From the NCBI GenBank assembly GCA_902490055.1, contig CABUCP010000238.1, forward strand, positions 1-5,652: DNA of 5,652 nt. Direction: 5' to 3'. The notes under the pieces are model-generated. The model saw only the letters and a program-made list of their open reading frames with translations. It searched no databases and was not told the origin of the DNA. Of the stretch, positions 1-5,627 are shown in pieces; the stretch's first letter is position 1, and every line of letters starts with the position of its first letter. A program made the translations under genes and the position numbers. Source of the DNA: an uncultured Klebsiella sp. (GTDB taxonomy: Bacteria > Pseudomonadota > Gammaproteobacteria > Enterobacterales > Enterobacteriaceae).

Positions 1-74
1 ATCAGTTTTTGACAGCGGCTCAGGGGGTTATGGTTAATTAACTCTCTCACATCCAGATATTGAGTCTGTCTCAT
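1..74 (-). CDS. MFS transporter, aromatic acid:H+ symporter-like (N-terminal fragment, cut by window edge)
   Basis: Only the first 24 codons are present; the reading frame is open to the left edge. The start ATG (74-72) has an AGGAG ribosome site at 85-81 with a 6-base spacer, and that site overlaps the TGA stop of the upstream gene, which suggests translational coupling. The peptide reads MRQTQYLDVRELINHNPLSR and then CQKL. A short cytoplasmic leader with DV..(F/L)I...PLSR(Y/F)Q just before the first membrane helix is typical of PcaK-type transporters of the aromatic acid:H+ symporter family, which import benzoate-like and alicyclic acids such as 4-hydroxybenzoate, protocatechuate or quinate. 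Here the aromatic residue of PLSRYQ is Cys. No membrane helix lies inside the window, so the call rests on the leader motif and on the catabolic neighbours. The substrate is not determinable. Confidence 0.68.
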   Translation of the reverse strand, partial: MRQTQYLDVRELINHNPLSRCQKL

Positions 75-84
75 GTATGGCTCC

Positions 85-903
85 TCAGGCGCAGGTGCGC
101 AGATAAGACTGCGCCGCATTGAACAGGATTTTCGCCCGCTGCTGAGGGGGCAGTGCTCCTTGCGGATCCTCCAACGGGACCTCAAGAGAAATCGGTAAGG
201 TCGAAGGTAGCGCGGCCATCATGCCGTGCAGATCCAATCCCCCTTCGCCGGGCACTTTTCTTGCCGAGCGTGCCTGGCGAATCAGCTCCTGTTCGTTATC
301 GGGAACGTGTGAGGCGGCGTCACACAGCTGCATATAGTTGAGAAACTTGGGCGGAAGGGTGGAAAGCGTGGTGAGCGATTCGCCTGCGCGCCAGAAATGA
401 ATGGCGTCTACCAGAATCCCCACGTCATCACGGCCACTCTCCTGGATCAGCGCCCGGGCGTCGGCAATCGTGCGTAACTGGGTCCAGGGCATAGGCTCCA
501 GGTTCATGGTCAACCCGAATGCGTTTCCAGCGTGGGCAAGTGCGGCCAGATTTTCTGCGCATCGCGTGAGATTATTGTCATTACCCGCGACCAAAACCTG
601 GCTTGCGCCAAGGCGCGCAGAGGTTTCCATAAACTGCGTTAAGCGGCTATCGATAGTGAAATCGGCAGTCAGCCGGACAATTTCGACGTCGGAAACGCGA
701 ATGCCGCTTTCCATCAGCGCGGCCAGCGTCGCCCGAACCATAGGCGTATCGCCAAGCATATCGTAGTCCGGGTCGGACGGAGTGGCGGGGAGCAGGCGTA
801 GGCCAACGTGGCTAAAGCCCGTTTCGGCGGCGATCCGTACCTGTTCAGGGGGCGGGACGTCGAGCAAAGTTAGTGCGGCAAGCGATAGGGTACGCATATT
901 CAT
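85..903 (-). CDS. Sugar phosphate isomerase/epimerase-family TIM-barrel protein (possible dehydratase or isomerase of a cyclic acid)
   Basis: A 272-residue cytoplasmic protein of the xylose isomerase-like TIM-barrel family (AP endonuclease 2 fold), full length for that family. The first ATG is chosen because GGAG lies 6 bases upstream; a second Met at codon 3 has no better site. Recognisable strand ends are GFSHVGLR (29-36), LEP (135-137), LVDAIHFW (164-171), MQLCDA (191-196), PGEGGLDL (218-225) and SLEVP (239-243). Probable divalent-metal ligands are Glu136, Asp166, His169 and/or Gln192, and Glu241, matching the Glu-Asp-His/Gln-Glu pattern of the family. Members include sugar epimerases, hydroxypyruvate isomerase, inosose dehydratase and 3-dehydroshikimate dehydratases (AsbF/QuiC type). 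With a shikimate dehydrogenase-like gene and an aromatic-acid transporter alongside, a dehydratase or isomerase acting on a cyclic hydroxy- or keto-acid is the preferred guess. It follows the second flavoprotein gene after 66 bases and precedes the transporter by 10. Family call is firm; reaction is not. Confidence 0.85.
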   Translation of the reverse strand: MNMRTLSLAALTLLDVPPPEQVRIAAETGFSHVGLRLLPATPSDPDYDMLGDTPMVRATLAALMESGIRVSDVEIVRLTADFTIDSRLTQFMETSARLGASQVLVAGNDNNLTRCAENLAALAHAGNAFGLTMNLEPMPWTQLRTIADARALIQESGRDDVGILVDAIHFWRAGESLTTLSTLPPKFLNYMQLCDAASHVPDNEQELIRQARSARKVPGEGGLDLHGMMAALPSTLPISLEVPLEDPQGALPPQQRAKILFNAAQSYLRTCA

Positions 904-945
904 AAAAGACTCCGGTACAGTTGCAGGTGGTTGTTGTTATGTGTA

Positions 946-961
946 CTACCGTCTTTGGTAG
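946..961 (-). other. Small stem-loop in the 66-base gap between flavoprotein 2 and the TIM-barrel gene
   Basis: On the transcribed strand CTACC-AAAGAC-GGTAG can form a 5-bp stem with a 6-base loop, starting 8 bases after the TAA stop of the flavoprotein gene. No T-run follows, so it is not an intrinsic terminator. It might be a processing or stability element that tunes the two distal genes separately. The stem is short and could be chance. Confidence 0.25.
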
Positions 962-969
962 GCAGTTGT

Positions 970-2673
970 TTACTGCGTTGATTTTGTTATCTCGGCGGCC
1001 AGGTCTTTACCAACCAGGTAGCCGAAAGTCATGGCGGGGCCAAGGGTGATCCCGCCGCTGGGATAATAGCCGCGCATCACGGCCGACATATCATTACCAA
1101 TGGCATACAGCCCTGTGATGGGGATCTGCTGCGCATCCAGTACCCGCGCCCGCGGATCGGTTTTTAGCCCGCTAAAAGAGCCCAGCGAACCGGGGAGAAT
1201 TCGTACCGCGAAGAAGGGGCCGCGCTCGATTAAACCAAGCGTTGGGTGATGCGCCGCGCGGCCGTCGCCCTGAGCAAGGTTGTACGCCGAGTCCCCGCGT
1301 TGAAAATCATGGTCTTTTCCGTTTGCGGCAAAATCGTTAAACCGCTCAACCGTTAGCTGTAGCTGCTCGGCATTGATACCGCACTTCTGAGCCAGTTCTG
1401 CTAGCGTCTGTCCGCGCTGTAGATAACCGGTACGTACCCAGGTTTCAGGCGAAAAAGGGAAGGGGCGGGCATGGCCCAGCCCGTAGCGCTTTACGGTTTG
1501 ATAATCGGCTAGCAGCCAGGCCTGAGGTGCAATGCCCGCTGGGGTTGCAGCCAGCAGCGCAGCGATAAAATCATGGTAAGAATCCGCTTCATTGACAAAA
1601 CGTTTGCCGTCGGGGAGGACAGCAATAAACCCTGGTTTTGCACGCTCAACCAAATGTGGAAACACTAACTGTAGGCCGCTGGCGAGCGTGACTCGCGATA
1701 CCGGTGCCCAGGCCATGGGATGGCGTAGCGTTTCATCGAACTGTCCGCCTACGGCTTCGCCAAGCCTGATGCCGTCTCCTTGATTATCAGGCGGCGCGGC
1801 GGAGAAATGACCGTAGCCGTTGGCCGCGTGTGGCACCTGTTGCGCCAGCCGCTGGCGGTCCTGAGGAAAACCGCCGCAGGCGAGAACCACCGCGGTGGCA
1901 TGGATGGTGAGAGGCCCGCTATCGGTACGCAATTCGGCGCCATAAACTCCCCCTGCGCCGTGTAGCAAGCGCTCGACTGGGGCGTTGAGTCGAAATTGAA
2001 CGCCCGCATCCAATGCGGAGCGGAGCAGACGGGCCATCAGCGCATTGCCATTGACAAGATATTGACCTCGCCCGTACCGCAGTCGCTGCCAGCCGTGACG
2101 TACCAGGCGGCCGGCGGCATAGAATGCAGAACGCGGTGAACGAGTTGCATTAAAAAAGTGCGCCATATCCACCCCGCCGGCGATCCCCATTCCGGCAAGA
2201 CTGATGGTCTCCAAAGGGGGGCGTAAACGATGCAGCCAGTCGCCTAATTGACGACCATGATAGGGCTGGGCGGTGAGCGAACGGCCGCCAGCGGCAGAGC
2301 CCGGCGAAGTGTGGAAATCGGGCATCTTGCTGCCGGATATAAATTGCACGGTGGTATGGCGGCGGAAAAAATCCACCATTTCCGGGCCGTACCGCAAAAA
2401 GGTTCGTAGACGATCGTCGGCCGGCTCACCGCCCATCTCATGTTGCAGATAGGTAAGCGGGGTGCTGGCATCTTCTTCGATTCCTTCTTCGCGGGCCAAC
2501 GGGTTACCTGGGATCCACAACCATCCGCCGGACCAGGCGCTGGTGCCGCCAAGTACCGAGGCTTTCTCTGCAACCAGTACGCTGGCGCCGCCGATGGCTG
2601 CGGTGACGGCAGCGGACATGCCCGCTGCGCCTGAGCCCACCACCAGTACATCTACCTTAATTGGCCCGCTCAT
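970..2673 (-). CDS. FAD-dependent ketosteroid dehydrogenase-like flavoprotein 2 (YPSGG type; probable cyclic-ketone desaturase)
   Basis: A 567-residue flavoprotein of the fumarate reductase/3-ketosteroid dehydrogenase (FAD_binding_2) superfamily. It has an N-terminal Rossmann motif GSGAAG (13-18), ribose-binding Glu36 and the FAD-contacting segment GGTSAWSGG (42-50). RFVNEADSYHDF (358-369) follows, and the C-terminal FAD motif GLYAIGNDM (521-529) runs into YYPSGGITLGPAMTFGY (536-552). There is no signal peptide, heme or FMN domain, so it is likely cytoplasmic, not a periplasmic fumarate reductase. Tyr537, Ser539 and Gly541 resemble the Tyr-x-Ser pair of delta-4(5-alpha)-3-ketosteroid dehydrogenase, while the Tyr-Tyr of the neighbouring paralogue (its 118-119) is Phe120-His121 here. 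Tyr366 fits the position of a catalytic Tyr of the family. The likely reaction is alpha,beta-desaturation of a cyclic ketone; a steroid substrate is not implied. AAGGAG (2684-2679) sits 5 bases before the ATG and overlaps the NIPSNAP stop codon. No electron acceptor gene is visible. Confidence 0.85.
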   Translation of the reverse strand: MSGPIKVDVLVVGSGAAGMSAAVTAAIGGASVLVAEKASVLGGTSAWSGGWLWIPGNPLAREEGIEEDASTPLTYLQHEMGGEPADDRLRTFLRYGPEMVDFFRRHTTVQFISGSKMPDFHTSPGSAAGGRSLTAQPYHGRQLGDWLHRLRPPLETISLAGMGIAGGVDMAHFFNATRSPRSAFYAAGRLVRHGWQRLRYGRGQYLVNGNALMARLLRSALDAGVQFRLNAPVERLLHGAGGVYGAELRTDSGPLTIHATAVVLACGGFPQDRQRLAQQVPHAANGYGHFSAAPPDNQGDGIRLGEAVGGQFDETLRHPMAWAPVSRVTLASGLQLVFPHLVERAKPGFIAVLPDGKRFVNEADSYHDFIAALLAATPAGIAPQAWLLADYQTVKRYGLGHARPFPFSPETWVRTGYLQRGQTLAELAQKCGINAEQLQLTVERFNDFAANGKDHDFQRGDSAYNLAQGDGRAAHHPTLGLIERGPFFAVRILPGSLGSFSGLKTDPRARVLDAQQIPITGLYAIGNDMSAVMRGYYPSGGITLGPAMTFGYLVGKDLAAEITKSTQ

Positions 2674-2682
2674 GTGCGCTCC

Positions 2683-3003
2683 TTATTGCAATGGAGAAAA
2701 ATCGGTCGGGCGCAGCAGCGCTGATTCCAGTCGTTCGACGGCGGCAAGTTCACGGTTTTTGCGTGAGAACGTCAGCCAGCGTTCGTCCTGCGCCATCCGC
2801 GCGCGGCGCACCAGCCGATCGTCCAGACTTTCATAAGCCCAAATGTGGACCACCTGGTTGACCACGCCGATTTCGGTGAAGAAGAAACCGATCAATGTGC
2901 CGAGATGCTCGGTTTGGACCGCCAGCGCATCGCTTTTATACAGCGCCAGCCAGTCGGCCATTTTCAGAGGGTTGATGGTGTAGGTTCGTTTTTCGTAAAT
3001 CAT
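2683..3003 (-). CDS. NIPSNAP family protein
   Basis: A 106-residue protein matching the NIPSNAP family, a small dimeric alpha/beta-barrel (ferredoxin-like) fold. Visible family features are the opening Y-E-K-R-T-Y-T-I strand (residues 3-10), the GTLIGFFFTEIGVVNQVVHIW core (35-55) with the conserved TEIG..NQ..H.W pattern, an Arg-rich helix around RLVRRARM (63-70) followed by W76, and the terminal FSP (102-104). Length is normal for bacterial single-domain members. The start has AGGAG with a 6-base spacer, in a 17-base gap after flavoprotein 1. The biochemical role of bacterial NIPSNAP proteins is poorly defined; they recur in catabolic operons. Placed between two paralogous flavoproteins, it could be an accessory protein, a small-molecule binder or a cofactor-independent isomerase, but nothing in the sequence decides this. 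Confidence 0.88.
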   Translation of the reverse strand: MIYEKRTYTINPLKMADWLALYKSDALAVQTEHLGTLIGFFFTEIGVVNQVVHIWAYESLDDRLVRRARMAQDERWLTFSRKNRELAAVERLESALLRPTDFSPLQ

Positions 3004-3020
3004 GATTTTCTCCTGGTTTA

Positions 3021-4694
3021 TCAGGCGCGTTGGCGCGCCATGTGGCTGGCTGAGAGATAGCCAAAAGTTAAGGCCGGGCCGAGGGTGATACCTGGACCGG
3101 GGTAGGTGCCGGCCATCAACGAATCCATATCGTTACCGACGGCGTAAAGTCCCGGAATGGGGTCCCCCTGCCGATTGACGACCTGGGCGTCTGCTGTGGT
3201 CACCAGACCGCGAGAGGTACCGAGATCGCCGGTATACAGGGTGATGGCATAAAACGGCGCGCTGACGAGCGGGGCATTGCAGGCGTTCGGCTGGTGACCC
3301 GGGTCGCCCATCGCGCGGTTATAGCTGTTGCCGCCTTTGGCGAACGCCTGGTCGTGGCCCTGTGCGGCATCCAGGTTGTAGCGGGCAACTGTTTCATTCA
3401 GCGTGGCGGCATCAATGCCGATCTGCTGCGCGAGTTGCGTCAGCGAATCAGCCCGGCGCAGATAGCCGGCGCTGACTAGCGCATCGTTATTGACCGGCGC
3501 CGGACGAGCCAGCCCTAATCCATAGCGTTTCATCGCCAGGGCATCGCAGATTAAAAAGCAGGGGGCATTGTCGGCTTCGCGCTGCATCGCGCTGGCGAAG
3601 TGGTGATAAGAGTTTGATTCATTGACGAAGCGTACCGCCCGTTGATTGACCGCAATCACGCCCGGTTTGGCGCGATCGGTCACCAGATGGGGGAAACGTT
3701 CCTGGCGACCATCAGCGTGAGTCAGAACCGATACCGGCGCCCAGAAAAAATTAGACGGCAGATCGGCGCCTTCGCGGGCGTTGACGGCGGCAGCCAGACG
3801 AAACGCGGCGCCATCATTGGCGGCGGGAGACATCGAATAGTGCTCGCGGGTGTACGGGCGGTACTGCGCCGCCAGTTCGCCAGCGGCAAAGCCGCCGGCG
3901 GCCAGCACGACGCCGCAGCGCGCGTGCAATGTTTCATGTTGCCCCTGATGCTCAATGTCGACGCCGGTGACGACGCCGTTCTTTTCGCACAGCGCCAGGA
4001 CATTAACATTCAACCTGAGCTGCAAACCCTTGCTCAACGCCAGCGTGGCCATCCGGGCAATTAATGCATTGCCCATCGCCAGGCGCGTGCCGCGCGGATA
4101 TTTCAGCCGATCGCGCGCATAGCGCAGCAGGAGCCTGGTGCAGTGGGCGAAGGATCGTAACGAGCGGCGCATGTCGAGAAAATGCTGAATATCGACGCGG
4201 TTGACCATCATCCCGCCAAATAGCAGCATGCCCGGCGGAGGGGAACGCAGATCGCGAAAGCGTTCGCCTAATTGACGCCCGTCATATTCGACAACTTCCA
4301 GCGCGCGACCCACGTCAACGGCGCCTGGCTCGTCGGGATAGTAGTCTGGCGAAAGCGGCCGCAGGCTGTATTTTACCGCGCCTTCGCGTTCGAGAAAGGC
4401 CAGCGCTTCGCGGCCTGCGTCTACGAACGCATCGACCATATCTTCCCGGTAGTGGTCGGCGCCAATAATAGTACGCAGATAGGTTTTAATGGCCTGTGGA
4501 TCGCCGTTTTTACCTGATTGCCGCGCCTGGTCGGTATCGTTCATCCACACCGCGCCGCCGGAGATGGCCGACGTGCCGCCAAACTGCGGCGCCTTTTCCA
4601 GCATCAGAACCGAAAGCCCCTTGCAGCAGGCGGTGACCGCAGCGGCAAATCCTGCCGCGCCGCTGCCGATGACAATCACGTCCCAGCTTTTCAT
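3021..4694 (-). CDS. FAD-dependent ketosteroid dehydrogenase-like flavoprotein 1 (YPGPG type; probable cyclic-ketone desaturase)
   Basis: A 557-residue flavoprotein starting MKSWDVIVIGSGAAG. The ATG at 4694 is preferred over an in-frame ATG at 4790 because it has GGGAG 7 bases upstream, places the Rossmann strand at residue 4, and gives the usual ATGA overlap with the preceding gene. Features are GSGAAG (10-15), Glu33, GGTSAISGG (39-47), DYYPDEPG (117-124), RFVNESNSYHHF (355-366), GLYAVGNDM (515-523) and TYPGPGITLGPALTFGY (530-546). The YPGPG...GPA.TFGY ending is the hallmark of delta-1-3-ketosteroid dehydrogenases. Tyr531 and Gly535 correspond to their Tyr-487/Gly-491 enolising pair, and Tyr363 and Tyr118/119 lie at the right spacing for the other two catalytic tyrosines. 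No signal peptide or FMN domain is present. Expected chemistry is trans 1,2-dehydrogenation next to a ring carbonyl. It is clearly a paralogue of the second flavoprotein. The neighbours point to an alicyclic acid, not a steroid, as substrate (inference). Confidence 0.87.
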   Translation of the reverse strand: MKSWDVIVIGSGAAGFAAAVTACCKGLSVLMLEKAPQFGGTSAISGGAVWMNDTDQARQSGKNGDPQAIKTYLRTIIGADHYREDMVDAFVDAGREALAFLEREGAVKYSLRPLSPDYYPDEPGAVDVGRALEVVEYDGRQLGERFRDLRSPPPGMLLFGGMMVNRVDIQHFLDMRRSLRSFAHCTRLLLRYARDRLKYPRGTRLAMGNALIARMATLALSKGLQLRLNVNVLALCEKNGVVTGVDIEHQGQHETLHARCGVVLAAGGFAAGELAAQYRPYTREHYSMSPAANDGAAFRLAAAVNAREGADLPSNFFWAPVSVLTHADGRQERFPHLVTDRAKPGVIAVNQRAVRFVNESNSYHHFASAMQREADNAPCFLICDALAMKRYGLGLARPAPVNNDALVSAGYLRRADSLTQLAQQIGIDAATLNETVARYNLDAAQGHDQAFAKGGNSYNRAMGDPGHQPNACNAPLVSAPFYAITLYTGDLGTSRGLVTTADAQVVNRQGDPIPGLYAVGNDMDSLMAGTYPGPGITLGPALTFGYLSASHMARQRA

Positions 4695-5512
4695 GCGACG
4701 ACTCCCTGCTCGCGGGGGATGGCGCCGATAAACTGTCCCATTAGCTTCATCTGCGCTAATGCCATTTCCGGGCCGGTCTGTATCACGCACCCGCGGCTTT
4801 GCGCAAAGGAGAGTAGCGGAGTCATCACCGGCGCCGTCACCACGTCGGCCACGTGGGTAGCGGCGTTCAGGGTATCCAGCAGCGTCTTCGGTAACGGCAG
4901 AGGATCAAAGTTGGTCATTCCCGCCGGTGATCCATTAACCAGTAGGTCGAGGCCGTTGAGCCCTTCAGGCAATTCGCCGAGTTGCACTGTGGGAAAATGT
5001 TCCGCCAGACGATCGTGTAGCCGCTGGCGAGTGGCTGGGTCCCGGTCGTAAAGCGCTAACTGGCTGATACCGGACTCGCACAACCCCCAGGCGATAGCGC
5101 TACCGACGCCGCCGCAACCAGAGAGAAGCGCTGTTTTCCCCGTCGGCTGGAAGCCATGCGCGGCGGCAGCCAGTTGAAAACCAACGCCGTCCAGCATATC
5201 GCCTTGTAGTCGACCATCGTCCAGTTTACGTACCACGTTGACCGCGTTGAGATGACGTGCGCGCGGGGTGAGTTCGTCGACCAGCGCGGCAGCGCGCTGT
5301 TTATGCGGTACTGTGACCAGAACACCGCTCATGTTCTGCCATCCGCGTAAGGCATTGAGATAGTCAGCCACCACTTCCGGCGCGATATCAACCGGGATCA
5401 TTACGCTATCTACCTGTTGTTCGGCAAAGTAACGATTGAAGTTCTCCGGGGATTTAACCTGGGTAATGGGATGACCAATAACGGCGACAACCTGAGTGAA
5501 TCCACTGACCAT
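4691..5512 (-). CDS. Shikimate/quinate dehydrogenase-family oxidoreductase (divergent, not housekeeping AroE)
   Basis: A 273-residue two-domain protein with the AroE fold. The N-terminal substrate domain has GHPITQVKSP (13-22), VTVPHK (66-71) with catalytic Lys71, NAVN (89-92) and MLDGVGF (106-112) with catalytic Asp108. The Rossmann domain has SGCGGVGSA (131-139), YDRD (155-158), NGSPAGM (193-199) and MALAQ (250-254). The Lys/Asp catalytic pair is intact, but several shikimate contacts differ. Canonical HSxSP is QVKSP (first Ser to Val19), NVT is LVT, and NTDG is MLDG. The substrate is therefore probably another cyclic hydroxy-acid. Asp156 after the second Rossmann strand, where NADP enzymes carry Asn-Arg-Thr, suggests NAD preference, as in catabolic quinate dehydrogenases. 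It is the first gene of the operon and its stop shares ATGA with the next start. An in-frame ATG at 5524 would add four residues but has no ribosome site; TGAGG lies 6 bases before 5512. Confidence 0.87.
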   Translation of the reverse strand: MVSGFTQVVAVIGHPITQVKSPENFNRYFAEQQVDSVMIPVDIAPEVVADYLNALRGWQNMSGVLVTVPHKQRAAALVDELTPRARHLNAVNVVRKLDDGRLQGDMLDGVGFQLAAAAHGFQPTGKTALLSGCGGVGSAIAWGLCESGISQLALYDRDPATRQRLHDRLAEHFPTVQLGELPEGLNGLDLLVNGSPAGMTNFDPLPLPKTLLDTLNAATHVADVVTAPVMTPLLSFAQSRGCVIQTGPEMALAQMKLMGQFIGAIPREQGVVA

Positions 5513-5518
5513 TTCAAA

Positions 5519-5523
5519 CCTCA
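5519..5523 (-). promoter_or_regulatory. Ribosome binding site deciding the start of the dehydrogenase gene
   Basis: TGAGG lies 6 bases upstream of the ATG at 5512-5510, a good spacing. The upstream in-frame ATG at 5524 is preceded only by TTAACAA, with no purine-rich site, and itself contributes bases to this TGAGG. The shorter product is therefore favoured. Confidence 0.5.
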
Positions 5524-5541
5524 TTTGTTAAATGAATGTTG

Positions 5542-5554
5542 TGAAAGTATTTCA
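5542..5554. repeat. Small palindrome TGAAA-GTA-TTTCA in the leader
   Basis: A perfect 5-bp inverted repeat around a 3-base centre lies 30 bases upstream of the preferred start codon. It could be an operator half-pair or part of a promoter/leader element. The overlapping TGTGA resembles one half of a CRP site, but the other half does not match, so no regulator is assigned. Confidence 0.25.
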
Positions 5555-5600
5555 GTGGAAGCTGAGGGCGACAACGCAGAATTCGGCCATGTTGCTTGTT

Positions 5601-5627
5601 AATCGCACTAACACTGCGATAATCGCA
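5601..5627. promoter_or_regulatory. Candidate operator: three ATCGCA/TGCGAT elements upstream of the operon
   Basis: ATCGCA occurs at 5602-5607 and 5622-5627, and its complement TGCGAT at 5615-5620. The last two form TGCGAT-A-ATCGCA, a 13-bp palindrome with one unpaired centre base. The first and second form an inverted repeat with a 7-base spacer. AATCGCA (5601-5607 and 5621-5627) is also a direct repeat spaced exactly 20 bases, about two helical turns. Placed about 90-115 bases before the first gene, this looks like a binding site for an operon-specific regulator. The regulator family cannot be told from the sequence. No convincing -10/-35 pair could be fixed; TTGATA (5642-5637) and GATTAT (5624-5619) are promoter-like but at the wrong spacing from each other. 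Confidence 0.45.

Noticed and set aside
946..961. Intrinsic terminator after flavoprotein 2
   Set aside because: The stem is only 5 bp and no T-run follows on the transcribed strand.
2244..2651. 135-codon minus-strand frame inside flavoprotein 2
   Set aside because: It is an out-of-frame shadow of the well-supported FAD domain; composition is Pro/Ala/Arg-rich and shows no motifs.
3642..4064. 140-codon open frame on the plus strand
   Set aside because: It is antisense to flavoprotein 1, with no family resemblance; it is a by-product of GC-rich codon use. The same holds for the other plus-strand frames, including those at 401-766 and 4518-5051.
970..4694. Steroid degradation genes
   Set aside because: The flavoproteins resemble ketosteroid dehydrogenases, but the neighbours (AroE-type enzyme, aromatic-acid-type transporter, TIM-barrel isomerase/dehydratase) fit a small cyclic acid better, and no other steroid genes are visible.
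4695..4790. 32-residue N-terminal extension of flavoprotein 1 from an upstream in-frame ATG
   Set aside because: It lies wholly inside the dehydrogenase gene in another frame, precedes a canonical FAD motif that normally starts within a few residues of the N-terminus, and the ATG at 4694 has a good ribosome site.
5540..5555. Possible CRP site around TGTGA in the leader
   Set aside because: Only the TGTGA half matches; the partner half at the required 6-base spacing does not resemble TCACA.
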